Shown one piece after another: positions 36,468 through 44,379 of a stretch of DNA of 64,000 bases. The position numbers and the translations under genes are program-made. The notes beneath the pieces are model-generated. The model saw nothing but the letters and a program-made list of their open reading frames with translations. It did not search any database and had not been told where the DNA came from. Within the stretch, counting starts at the first letter, position 1, and each line of letters starts with the position of its first letter. Source of the DNA: Portibacter lacus (GTDB taxonomy: Bacteria; Bacteroidota; Bacteroidia; Chitinophagales; Saprospiraceae); assembly GCF_021533215.1 (NCBI RefSeq), contig NZ_JAJNKA010000007.1, positions 186,001-250,000 on the forward strand, read 5' to 3'.

Positions 36468-39251
36468 TTATTTAATAACAAACCAGTTATACGAATTTGC
36501 AGGTATTTCGATCCTGACCTTGACATTGTAATCTCTGGCTAGTTTATATTCAACATCTTCTCCCTCAGCTTCGCTAATTATTGCAGTATCCGTCAGTCCA
36601 GTATAATACAAAGGAAGAGAAATTTCTCTTGTAATGTCCTCATCAGTTGGGTTAAAGAACAAGGCAAATCCTTTCGTCTCTAATTCTGGATTGACATGAA
36701 GAAATCCATCCCAATCTTTTCCAGAAGGTCTTCGCAAATGGATTAAATCACTATTTAAGATCTCTCGATATTCCTTATACCAGTCGATTACTTCGATCAC
36801 TGTTTTCTTCGTTTCTTCCGTATCATAAAGCCTTGGACCTCGATAACAAGATTGAACACCTGAGCCGTAATTCTGAATCATTTGATTCTTATAATCTGTT
36901 AAATGTTCATGTAATGGTTCCATAGTTGCTTCAGCTCCTCCACCATGATATTGAGTTAGAGGAGTGAACGTCCAGCACATACTCGGCGTCCGATCCCATA
37001 ATCCATCGTAGATATTCGCCCGACCATGAATTAACTGGCGATCTCTCGGCAATGACCAATTCACTTCTCGATATCCAATTCCTGTCTTATTGCTTCCAGA
37101 ATTGATGTAAAAATCAGGAATATTCATGTAGATTCCATTTCCTCTCATCCATTTATATAGATCCTGAATCTGAGCATATTGTTTCCACTGCGAATCTCCA
37201 AGACCATTGTGATGTGCATGCGTTGTGGATGCGCAGACATTTCCTGGATAAGAACCATCATTTTCAAAGACGGACATTCCTGTATTGTTAAAGAAACTCT
37301 TTATTTTTCTAAAATAGTCATATCCCCATTCACTTGAAAGACAAGGTGATGAACCGAAAATCATACCACCACGTTTGCCTGTTTCTGGATTAATGACGTC
37401 AACTTCTTCACTGATCCACCTACTTGATAATAATGAATATGCTCCTAACTCAATTCCTCTATCATTAGCATACTTCACCATTCTTTCGAATTTTTCATAA
37501 TTGGCTTCTGTATCATCTTCCATATTGACACCGCTCCCGAAACTGAGAATAATCATCTCGTAACCCACCTCTACACATTGGTCTACCGCTTCTTTAATCT
37601 TAGTTTCATCAGAAGAAATCAAATGCATAAAAATAGGATTCTCTGTAATCCAAGGTGATATGGTTCTATACATCTTCCTTATAAAAAGTCCTCTTCTTTC
37701 CTTATCCCAGCTATCCATAGGTGTCTCCCAAACTCTGAAGGTGGTTAAGGTGTCATTTTTCAATATTGCTGTTTCAGGGCCCAATGGCGGTTTCACCTCT
37801 AATAAACAAGGTGTATTCATCCGATAATTAACTTGAGAAGTATATCGTGGATCATTCTCCCAATAAGTCGTATGATCTGAATTCTTTTGCTGCATTCCAC
37901 CGAAAGCATAATCTGATTCAATGTGAATATTAGGCTTAACCCAATGTTCTGGAACATCGACTAAGCTTTCTCCTTCGACCATTGCTAGTTGTTCCACTTT
38001 AAAAGTATTCAGCTGAACCAGCAAATCGCCCTTGTTAATCACTTCTATCCATTTGCTTATCGTTGGCAATCCATCATATAATACAAAGTGAACTTTCACT
38101 TCTATCCTTTCTTTGCTTAAAGTAAATACTAGCTCTTTTCCTGTCGGCATATTTTTTTCAGAAGACCAGCGAACTTGCTTCCACTTCATTCTGTCTCTTA
38201 TCTCCTTAACTTCAAAATCTTCTAGTATAAACGAATTCCCGATTACAGATAAATCATCTAACCACTTATCCAAAGTATATCCATATTCAGGCTGACCTTC
38301 AAGACCACCTATGGAATAATTAATTCCATCTATTGTTAAAACACCTTCGTTAGAAACTGCTCGGAGCAAACTTTCGCCTGTCATTACATTCGAAAAATCA
38401 ACAGTTGCTAGATTAGGTGTAATTCTAAATGTTCTAGAGATCAGTCCATTAGACATAATGATTTCCTTGTCATTCCCAGTTTGATAAATATCTGCTTTAA
38501 AAGAGGAATTGTCTATTAACCAATCTTGTGCAGGTTGCTTTAACGGAAGATCAATAGTCGGAAGCAGATTGACTTTATTACGGAGTGCTGAAACAATTTC
38601 TTCTTTCTGTTCTTCTTTCACGCCAGTATATGCTAGAGAAGTGATTGCTGGCGCGATCTCTACATATTCTATGATTGGATTAAGCCATACACCATGATCA
38701 CCACTCGGTCCATCACCTGCATCTTCCGTAATGAGTTCAAGCAAACCTCTATTTGTTTCTAGATCGATTTCCATAGCGGGGTCTCCTTGTCGCATGATAC
38801 CGCTATTAAAAACCTCCTTGCCATTATGTAAAACTTTGAAAACTACGCTTCCTTGGTTTACTCCGCCATTATCACCCTCCACACCTATAAATTGCTTGAA
38901 GGTCGAAGTCACTTCATAAAAAATTCTCTTTCCATCAGTGAGTGGAATGGTCTTTACATTCGGACCGTCATAATCAATTTTAGAATCATTCACACCGACT
39001 TTTGCTTTAAAATGATAGCCATTATTCATTCGGATTTTAATATGAGACATAGAATGAACTCCTATACCCTTTTCATAATGTTCGTTAGCTACACTTAGCA
39101 CTTCTCCAGTTACGGATTTATTTTTCACAGCTGCAGAATAGGTTTGTTGACCTAGTGCAATTTCTAGGTTTTCAACGTGACAGACATCCTGAGCCAGTAA
39201 ATAATTAGTAATTGAAAAAAATAAGAGAAAAGTAAAAAGGAAGGACTTCAT
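36468..39251 (-). CDS. Secreted NPCBM-domain glycoside-hydrolase-like protein
   Basis: A 927-residue exported protein (signal peptide 1-20). Residues ~25-200 are an NPCBM/NEW2 carbohydrate-binding domain (KGIGVHSMSHIKIRMNNGYH, GVWLNPIIEY). Residues ~255-510 form a beta-sandwich of the GH36/GH27 N-terminal kind. Residues ~520-830 look like a TIM barrel of the alpha-galactosidase clan: YEMIILSFGSGVN, IELGAYSLLSSRW, SVFENDGSYPG and GIYMNIPDFYINSG, with Asp in the last two blocks as candidate catalytic acids. A C-terminal beta-domain follows. I cannot assign a numbered family or a substrate. It heads a three-gene operon with esterase and phosphatase genes. Confidence 0.75.
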   Translation of the reverse strand: MKSFLFTFLLFFSITNYLLAQDVCHVENLEIALGQQTYSAAVKNKSVTGEVLSVANEHYEKGIGVHSMSHIKIRMNNGYHFKAKVGVNDSKIDYDGPNVKTIPLTDGKRIFYEVTSTFKQFIGVEGDNGGVNQGSVVFKVLHNGKEVFNSGIMRQGDPAMEIDLETNRGLLELITEDAGDGPSGDHGVWLNPIIEYVEIAPAITSLAYTGVKEEQKEEIVSALRNKVNLLPTIDLPLKQPAQDWLIDNSSFKADIYQTGNDKEIIMSNGLISRTFRITPNLATVDFSNVMTGESLLRAVSNEGVLTIDGINYSIGGLEGQPEYGYTLDKWLDDLSVIGNSFILEDFEVKEIRDRMKWKQVRWSSEKNMPTGKELVFTLSKERIEVKVHFVLYDGLPTISKWIEVINKGDLLVQLNTFKVEQLAMVEGESLVDVPEHWVKPNIHIESDYAFGGMQQKNSDHTTYWENDPRYTSQVNYRMNTPCLLEVKPPLGPETAILKNDTLTTFRVWETPMDSWDKERRGLFIRKMYRTISPWITENPIFMHLISSDETKIKEAVDQCVEVGYEMIILSFGSGVNMEDDTEANYEKFERMVKYANDRGIELGAYSLLSSRWISEEVDVINPETGKRGGMIFGSSPCLSSEWGYDYFRKIKSFFNNTGMSVFENDGSYPGNVCASTTHAHHNGLGDSQWKQYAQIQDLYKWMRGNGIYMNIPDFYINSGSNKTGIGYREVNWSLPRDRQLIHGRANIYDGLWDRTPSMCWTFTPLTQYHGGGAEATMEPLHEHLTDYKNQMIQNYGSGVQSCYRGPRLYDTEETKKTVIEVIDWYKEYREILNSDLIHLRRPSGKDWDGFLHVNPELETKGFALFFNPTDEDITREISLPLYYTGLTDTAIISEAEGEDVEYKLARDYNVKVRIEIPANSYNWFVIK

Positions 39252-39569
39252 GTTGTTGCTATTAGAGTATGTAGTTATTTAAAGCTAGAGGAATAAAGAA
39301 AACTAAAAATTAACAAATAATAGTAAAACAAGGAAATATCTCAAAACTGAAATCTGAAAATATTCGATTTTCTGATACATCACTTCCTTTTTTCCTGACT
39401 AATTTCAATACTTGTGTGTATTTACGTATTTGGTTTCCTTCTATTTATTATATTTAGAGGCGGATGATTAGCTTTCAGAATTCTTAAATGTGTAATTCCA
39501 AAAATAAATCTCAGGAATTCACAAAGGTTAAGAAATTGACCTAGAATAATGAAGCAATCCATAATTTAA
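39252..39569. other. Divergent intergenic region, nothing recognised
   Basis: About 320 bp between the divergent NPCBM protein and the EEP phosphatase. It should hold both promoters, but I see no clear consensus pair, hairpin or repeat. Confidence 0.35.
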
Positions 39570-40481
39570 ATGAAAACAGACATGATTCGAATATTCTATT
39601 TATGTATACTCCTTATTCTTGTTTCAGCAATTACATTAAATGCATCACCAGCAGACTCGACTAAACTAAAAGTTCTTACTTATAATATATGGAATGGATT
39701 TGACTGGGGGAAGGATTCCGTCCGAAGAGAAAGTTGTGTGAATTGGATTAAGGAGCAAAATGCAGATGTAGTTTCCTTGCAAGAGCTTTGCGGATATACG
39801 GATGAAATGTTGAAAGAAGATGCAGCAAAATGGGGACATCAGTATTCCGTGTTGCTCAAAACTTCAGGTTATCCAACTGGAATCACATCGAATAAGCCGA
39901 TAACATTGAAGGCTAAAGTAATAAAACCCTTCTGGCATGGCTTACTTCATTGTGAGACTTATGGAATAGATTTTTTTGTTGTTCATTTCTCGCCAGCAGA
40001 TAGCGATTTCAGATTAAAGGAAACAAAAATGGTTTCTGAAATGATTAAGAATTCAGGTTCAGAAAAATACATCATTAACGGTGATTTCAATTCCTATTCT
40101 CCTTTTGATGCGTTGTGGATTGAACCCAATACACCATTGAAAGAAAAAAATAAACCAAGAGCAGGTAGTAAGCATACAAATTTACGTCTTGGAGAATTTG
40201 ATTATTCAGCTATTTCTACCATTCTAGGCACTCCAGCTATCGATTTAGCATTGAATAAAGTAGACTTGCAAGACTCATACACCTTTCCGTCGGAAGCTTT
40301 AGATGGTCTTTATAAGCAAACCTTAGAAACAATAAAGCAAAATGCAGTTAGAATAGACTATATCATGGCCAGTCCTATATTGGCGAAAGATTGTACAAAA
40401 GTAGAAGTTTACAATTCAGGCATAACCAATACTTTATCAGATCACTATCCAATGATGGCGGAATTCAAAATAGCTGAATAG
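39570..40481 (+). CDS. Secreted endonuclease/exonuclease/phosphatase family protein
   Basis: A 303-residue exported metalloenzyme of the DNase I-like fold (signal peptide 1-25). The family blocks are LTYNIWNGFDWG (Asn), VVSLQELCGY (metal-binding Glu), FFVVHFSP, YIINGDFNSYSP (Asp/Asn pair), and SDHYPMMAEF (catalytic Asp-His). Substrates in the family range from DNA to inositol phosphates and sphingomyelin; export and lack of a DNA-binding region favour a phosphoester other than DNA. It is upstream of the sulfatase on the same strand but separated by ~150 bp and an independent promoter. Confidence 0.85.
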   Translation: MKTDMIRIFYLCILLILVSAITLNASPADSTKLKVLTYNIWNGFDWGKDSVRRESCVNWIKEQNADVVSLQELCGYTDEMLKEDAAKWGHQYSVLLKTSGYPTGITSNKPITLKAKVIKPFWHGLLHCETYGIDFFVVHFSPADSDFRLKETKMVSEMIKNSGSEKYIINGDFNSYSPFDALWIEPNTPLKEKNKPRAGSKHTNLRLGEFDYSAISTILGTPAIDLALNKVDLQDSYTFPSEALDGLYKQTLETIKQNAVRIDYIMASPILAKDCTKVEVYNSGITNTLSDHYPMMAEFKIAE

Positions 40482-40543
40482 ATTTATTAATTAACTAAAA
40501 GCTAATGAATAATTATATGATTAATCATTAGTTGGCTGAAGAA

Positions 40544-40573
40544 TTTGTTACTCAGAAAGAAATTTTATATTTG
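40544..40573 (+). promoter_or_regulatory. Bacteroidota-type promoter of the sulfatase gene
   Basis: TTTG at 40544-40547 and TATATTTG at 40566-40573 are separated by 18 bp, close to the TTTG-N19-TAnnTTTG consensus. Transcription would start near 40580, giving a leader of about 55 bases before the ATG at 40634. Confidence 0.6.
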
Positions 40574-40633
40574 AATGGTCAATGTTAGACTTTTCATAAT
40601 AATGACATCTAATGTTATAAAATTAACACCAAA

Positions 40634-42067
40634 ATGAGACAGTATATCCTTCTACTTACTTTCCTGCATTCTTTTTCTGCCTTTGCCCAACAGAAAAAGC
40701 CGAATGTATTATTTATCATCTCTGATGATCTTACTGCAACTGCCGTTTCTTCTTATGAAAATAAGGTTTGTCAGACGCCCAATATTGACAAGTTAGCATC
40801 AGAAGGAGTTCGTTACACTAAAGCATATACGCAATATCCAGTATGTGGCCCGTCGAGAGCTTCCTTCTTATCTGGCTATTATCCTAATGCTACGAAGACT
40901 TTTGGATATGTGAGTGGAAGAGAGAATATCGGACCTGATCGAAAGACTTGGCCACAGTTATTCAAGGACAATGGTTATTATACCGCTCGAGTGAGTAAGA
41001 TTTATCATATGGGTGTTCCTATAGATATTGAAAAAGGATCGAATGGCAAAGATGATGAAGCTTCATGGACAGAAAGATTTAATAGCCAAGGACCAGAATG
41101 GACTGCTGAAGGTGAAGCTGAATTGGTTCAAGGTAATCCAGATGGCACAATAGAGCGAAAAGGAGGAAATGTGATGACTATTGTGAAAGCTGATGGTGAT
41201 GATCTGGTGCATTCCGACGGTAAAACAGCAAAGAAAGCGATAGAATTGATCAAAGAGCATAAAGATGAGCCTTTTTTCTTGGCTGTTGGATTTGTGAGAC
41301 CACACGTTCCTTTTGTAGCACCTAAGCCTTACTTCAAGCCTTATCCTTATGATGGAATGGTACTACCTAAGAAAGTAGAAGGTGACTGGGATGATATCCC
41401 TAAAAAGGGAATAAATTATGTTACAAGTGTCAATGGTAAAATGTCTATTGATCAGCAGAAAAAAGCAGTTGCAGCCTATTATGCTTCTGTTGCATACATG
41501 GACGCGCAAGTTGGAAAAGTTCTCGATGCATTAAAAGCAGAAGGATTAGATGATAATACAATTGTTGTGTTTACTTCAGATCATGGATTCCACCTGGGGG
41601 AGCATGATTTTTGGATGAAGGTGAGTTTGCATGAAGAATCTGTAAGGGTTCCACTTATTATAAAAGTCCCAGGTAAGAAGCCTCAGGTGTGTCATTCATT
41701 TGTGGAGTTATTGGACTTGTATCCTACGATTTCTGAATTAGCGGGTCTTGAGTCATCTACACACTTGCAAGGAAAAAGTTTAGTGAAGACCTTGGATAAA
41801 CCTAAGCACAAAGTTAGAGATGCAGCATTCAGCGTGACGCAAGGCGGGAATACATATTTGCTGAGGACAAAGAAGTGGGCCTATATTCAGTATAATGAGG
41901 ATGGATCTGAAGGAATGGAGTTATTCAATATGAAGAAAGATCCGAAGCAGTATACAAATTTAGCTTATGATCCGAAATGCGCTAAAGTCGTTGAAGGATT
42001 CCAAGAGCAATTGAAAGAAAAACTAAAGGAAGTGAGGACGAATGATTTAGGCAAGGTGTATCCGTAG
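40634..42067 (+). CDS. Secreted type I sulfatase (iduronate-2-sulfatase-like)
   Basis: A 477-residue exported arylsulfatase-family enzyme (signal peptide 1-18). The maturation site is Cys71-Gly-Pro-Ser-Arg75 (YPVCGPSRASFLSG), where Cys becomes formylglycine. Metal ligands include Asp31-Asp32 near the N terminus and SDHGFHLGEH. The overall order resembles iduronate-2-sulfatases (S1_7 type). Maturation needs an anaerobic-type or FGE enzyme that is not in this window. Its neighbours (NPCBM protein, SASA esterase, EEP and PhoD enzymes) suggest a sulfated and acetylated polysaccharide. A tandem hairpin array follows at 42074. Confidence 0.92.
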   Translation: MRQYILLLTFLHSFSAFAQQKKPNVLFIISDDLTATAVSSYENKVCQTPNIDKLASEGVRYTKAYTQYPVCGPSRASFLSGYYPNATKTFGYVSGRENIGPDRKTWPQLFKDNGYYTARVSKIYHMGVPIDIEKGSNGKDDEASWTERFNSQGPEWTAEGEAELVQGNPDGTIERKGGNVMTIVKADGDDLVHSDGKTAKKAIELIKEHKDEPFFLAVGFVRPHVPFVAPKPYFKPYPYDGMVLPKKVEGDWDDIPKKGINYVTSVNGKMSIDQQKKAVAAYYASVAYMDAQVGKVLDALKAEGLDDNTIVVFTSDHGFHLGEHDFWMKVSLHEESVRVPLIIKVPGKKPQVCHSFVELLDLYPTISELAGLESSTHLQGKSLVKTLDKPKHKVRDAAFSVTQGGNTYLLRTKKWAYIQYNEDGSEGMELFNMKKDPKQYTNLAYDPKCAKVVEGFQEQLKEKLKEVRTNDLGKVYP

Positions 42068-42073
42068 TTATTT

Positions 42074-42560
42074 GATCTGACAGCGCTTTTAGCGATGTAA
42101 GATCTGTTCTTGCAAAATTGATGTCATCGCTTAGAACGCTAACATCAAGAAAGCTTCTTCTAATAAATATTACTCGATCTGACAGCGCTTATAGCGATGT
42201 AAGATCTGTTCTTGCATGATTGATGTCATCGCTTAGAGCGATAACATCAAGAGAGCTTTTTCTAATAAATATTACTTGATCTGACAGCGCTTTTAGCGAT
42301 GTAAGATCTGATGCTGTAAGATTGATGTCATTGCCAGAACGCTAACATCAAGAAAGCTTCTTCTAATAAATATTACTTGATCTGACAGCGCTTTTAGCGA
42401 TGTAAGATCTGTTCTTGCAAAATTGATGTCATCGCTTAGAGCGATAACATCAGGAGAGCTTCTTCTAATAAATATTACTCGATCTGACAGCGCTTGCAGC
42501 GATGTAAGATCTTAAACTGCAAGATTGATGTCATCGCTTAGAGCGCTAACATCAAGAGGG
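42074..42560. repeat. Five tandem ~102-bp repeats, two hairpins per unit
   Basis: Units start GATCTGACAGCG at 42074, 42176, 42278, 42379 and 42481, i.e. every 101-102 bp. Each unit holds hairpin 1, with arms GATCT.ACA.CGCT and AGCG.TGT.AGATC around TTT. It then holds hairpin 2, with arms TTGATGT.ATCGCT and AGCGAT.ACATCAA around TAG in the best copies (units 2 and 4). An AT-rich spacer with TAATAAATATTACT ends the unit. The repeats do not carry variable spacers and no open frame runs through them. A degenerate partial copy of hairpin 1 (GATCTGGCAGCGCTG onward) sits beyond the terminator at 42627-42658. Confidence 0.9.
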
Positions 42561-42571
42561 TCTGAAACAAC

Positions 42572-42605
42572 AAAAGGAAATTAATGCGAACATTAATTTC
42601 CTTTT
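42572..42605. terminator. Bidirectional intrinsic terminator
   Basis: The 15-bp arms AAAAGGAAATTAATG and CATTAATTTCCTTTT pair perfectly around CGAA. The stem is A/T-edged on both strands, so it can stop both the sulfatase/array transcript and the convergent transaldolase transcript. Confidence 0.85.
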
Positions 42606-42664
42606 ACTTATAACAAAATTTCAACTGATCTGGCAGCGCTGCTAGAATAGCTAAATCTTAATTT

Positions 42665-43321
42665 TTATGAATTGCTTTTCTTGTGATCTGCTAAAAACTT
42701 AGCTAATCCGATATCTGTAAGTGGATGCTTAAGTAATCCCAAAATTGCTCCTAAACCACATGTCACGATATCTGCACCAGATCGCGCTGCATCTACAATG
42801 TGTAAAGAATTTCTAATTGAAGCCGCGAGAATTTCAGTTTCATATCCTTGTATCGCATAGATTTCAGCAATATCTCTAATTAAAGACATTCCGTCCCAAG
42901 TGATATCATCGATTCTACCAATAAAAGGTGAAAGGTATGTTGCACCAGCTTTAGCAGCTAAAATCGCCTGACCTGGAGAAAATACTAATGTGCAATTTGT
43001 TCTTACACCATTATCTGACAAGTGTCTGATTGCTTTGATCCCATCTTTAATCATTGGAACTTTAACAACGATATTCGGTGCAATGGTAACTAACTCATTT
43101 GCCTCTTTAATCATTCCATCAAAATCAGTAGATATCACCTCAGCACTTACATCACCATCTACGATATCACATATTTTAGCATAATGGTCTTTTACATTTT
43201 TATCACCTGAAATACCTTCCTTAGCCATTAATGAAGGATTAGTCGTTACGCCATCAAGAATTCCAAGATCTTTTGCTTCTTTTATATCGTCAATATTAGC
43301 AGTATCTATAAAAAATCTCAT
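42665..43321 (-). CDS. Transaldolase, fructose-6-phosphate aldolase/TalC-like
   Basis: A 218-residue class I aldolase of the short transaldolase group. The N terminus [16 protein letters not shown] with [14 protein letters not shown] is characteristic. The schiff-base Lys lies in [12 protein letters not shown] (residue ~85), and [20 protein letters not shown] and [11 protein letters not shown] follow. It transfers dihydroxyacetone units in the pentose phosphate pathway. The open frame extends upstream to 43378, but the ATG at 43321 gives the canonical N terminus, and the longer version would run into the SRP RNA. The gene follows the SRP RNA on the same strand. Confidence 0.93.
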   Translation of the reverse strand: MRFFIDTANIDDIKEAKDLGILDGVTTNPSLMAKEGISGDKNVKDHYAKICDIVDGDVSAEVISTDFDGMIKEANELVTIAPNIVVKVPMIKDGIKAIRHLSDNGVRTNCTLVFSPGQAILAAKAGATYLSPFIGRIDDITWDGMSLIRDIAEIYAIQGYETEILAASIRNSLHIVDAARSGADIVTCGLGAILGLLKHPLTDIGLAKFLADHKKSNS

Positions 43322-43344
43322 GAGTTGTATATTTTTGAAGTGAA

Positions 43345-43446
43345 AAAAAAAGTGAGGAAACATACCGACGTCGCTCAACCTCCTACCCTTGCTGTATTTC
43401 TACCCTGGGGGAGTTCAGAAGGAGCTGACCGTATGACCCTCACCGA
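43345..43446 (-). ncRNA. ffs: Signal recognition particle RNA, small bacterial type
   Basis: The minus strand contains the conserved SRP RNA domain IV: CAGG, a GTA/TAC stem closed by a GAAA tetraloop, and AGCA. This is flanked by CTCCC/GGGTAGGAG pairing. Outer helices form from CATAC/GTATG (43431-43435 with 43361-43365) and GTGAGG/CCTCAC (43438-43443 with 43352-43357). A run of nine T residues follows immediately, as an intrinsic terminator. Ends are therefore near 43446 (5') and 43345 (3'). The RNA binds Ffh and targets nascent membrane proteins. Confidence 0.88.
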
Positions 43447-43449
43447 CGG

Positions 43450-43480
43450 CAAAAGTAAAATAAATTAATTGATGGGCAAA
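43450..43480 (-). promoter_or_regulatory. Bacteroidota-type promoter of the SRP RNA
   Basis: On the minus strand, TTTG (43480-43477) is followed after exactly 19 bases by TACTTTTG (43457-43450), a perfect match to TTTG-N19-TAnnTTTG. The predicted start falls at about 43444-43446, at the outer SRP helix. Confidence 0.82.
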
Positions 43481-43597
43481 AGTTTCGACACTTGTTTTGT
43501 AATTCTTTAACAATTAGAATTGAGAATCCCTGCTTTCATTGACTTTAATGAGCAAAATATATCTTAGTAAATTTTACATTTAAATAATCACAAAAAA

Positions 43598-43630
43598 AAA
43601 TGTAGTGCCTTAATCCAAGACACTACATTT
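43598..43630 (-). terminator. Intrinsic terminator of the GMC dehydrogenase operon
   Basis: AAATGTAGTG and CACTACATTT pair perfectly around a 13-base loop. On the minus strand the stem runs into about nine consecutive T residues. It lies 22 bp after the stop codon of the subunit 3-like gene. Confidence 0.85.
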
Positions 43631-43652
43631 CAAAAACTATTTAAATTATTTT

Positions 43653-44375
43653 TTAACTAATCAAGTTACCGTCATCATCCCATGCTGCAATTACATCTCT
43701 TTTCGACTGGTCTACGCATTTAGCAATCCATTCTGGATCGTAATCGACATCATGTTCTGCTAGCACATCAGCTGGTACACCATCCCAAACATTAGGTGTG
43801 TTTCCTTTGTATCCTAAATCCCTAATTCCTAGTTTACTCGTATAATAACCTGTCAAAGTCAAATTTCTCATCAAATCGAAAAATTTGATTCCAGGTCCCA
43901 TTTCTGGTTTCTTATTGTCAGGATCAGGATAAGCAATATCTTCTATGATTTCAATTTGCTGAGTATTGCTACACATCTGAAACTGCTTGTTAAATCTTTT
44001 ATTGGATTCGATATCTAACCAGCCAATTCCTCCTCTCATGGGAAGTTTGTTCGACTCCATATCCTTCACAATAAATTCTATAAATTCTGGAACTCCAGCT
44101 TCTGAGGCAGAAACAGCCGTTGCCGTACTTGGCAATATGATATCACTTAATACTGCGATGGTTTCTAATTCATGTGCTGTAAAGTACTTTTCAGCCATCA
44201 ATCTTTGATCACGCTCTTTTTCAGCTTCTGTTCTACCATAAACTGCATCTCCTGTTCCTACTGCTGGTGTATCTATTTTAGTATCTGGTGTACATCCTGC
44301 AGTTGTAGCTAATGCAGCTCCTGCTAATGTTCCAACAAATAGTGTTTTTAAGGTATCTCTTCTATCCATCTTCAT
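43653..44375 (-). CDS. Gluconate 2-dehydrogenase subunit 3 family protein
   Basis: A 240-residue exported small subunit. It begins MKMDRRDTLKTLFVGTLAGAALATTAGC, a twin-arginine-like signal with a lipobox Cys. I take 44375 rather than 44411 because the longer version overlaps the GMC gene. The domain (~60-225) has LETIAVLSDIILPSTATAVSASEAGVPEFIEFIV, typical of the family. It is the partner and export chaperone-like subunit of FAD-dependent GMC sugar or alcohol dehydrogenases. The ATG lies 4 bp from the GMC stop codon, so the two form one operon. Confidence 0.88.
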   Translation of the reverse strand: MKMDRRDTLKTLFVGTLAGAALATTAGCTPDTKIDTPAVGTGDAVYGRTEAEKERDQRLMAEKYFTAHELETIAVLSDIILPSTATAVSASEAGVPEFIEFIVKDMESNKLPMRGGIGWLDIESNKRFNKQFQMCSNTQQIEIIEDIAYPDPDNKKPEMGPGIKFFDLMRNLTLTGYYTSKLGIRDLGYKGNTPNVWDGVPADVLAEHDVDYDPEWIAKCVDQSKRDVIAAWDDDGNLIS

Positions 44376-44379
44376 AATT

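Noticed and set aside
40577-40589. GGTCAATGTTAGA repeated at 58557-58569 as a shared operator
   Set aside because: A 13-base identity between two positions is expected by chance several times in 64 kb, and the gene contexts are unrelated.
42074-42560. Repeat array considered as a CRISPR array
   Set aside because: The units are ~102 bp with no variable spacers and nearly identical throughout, and no cas gene is in the window.
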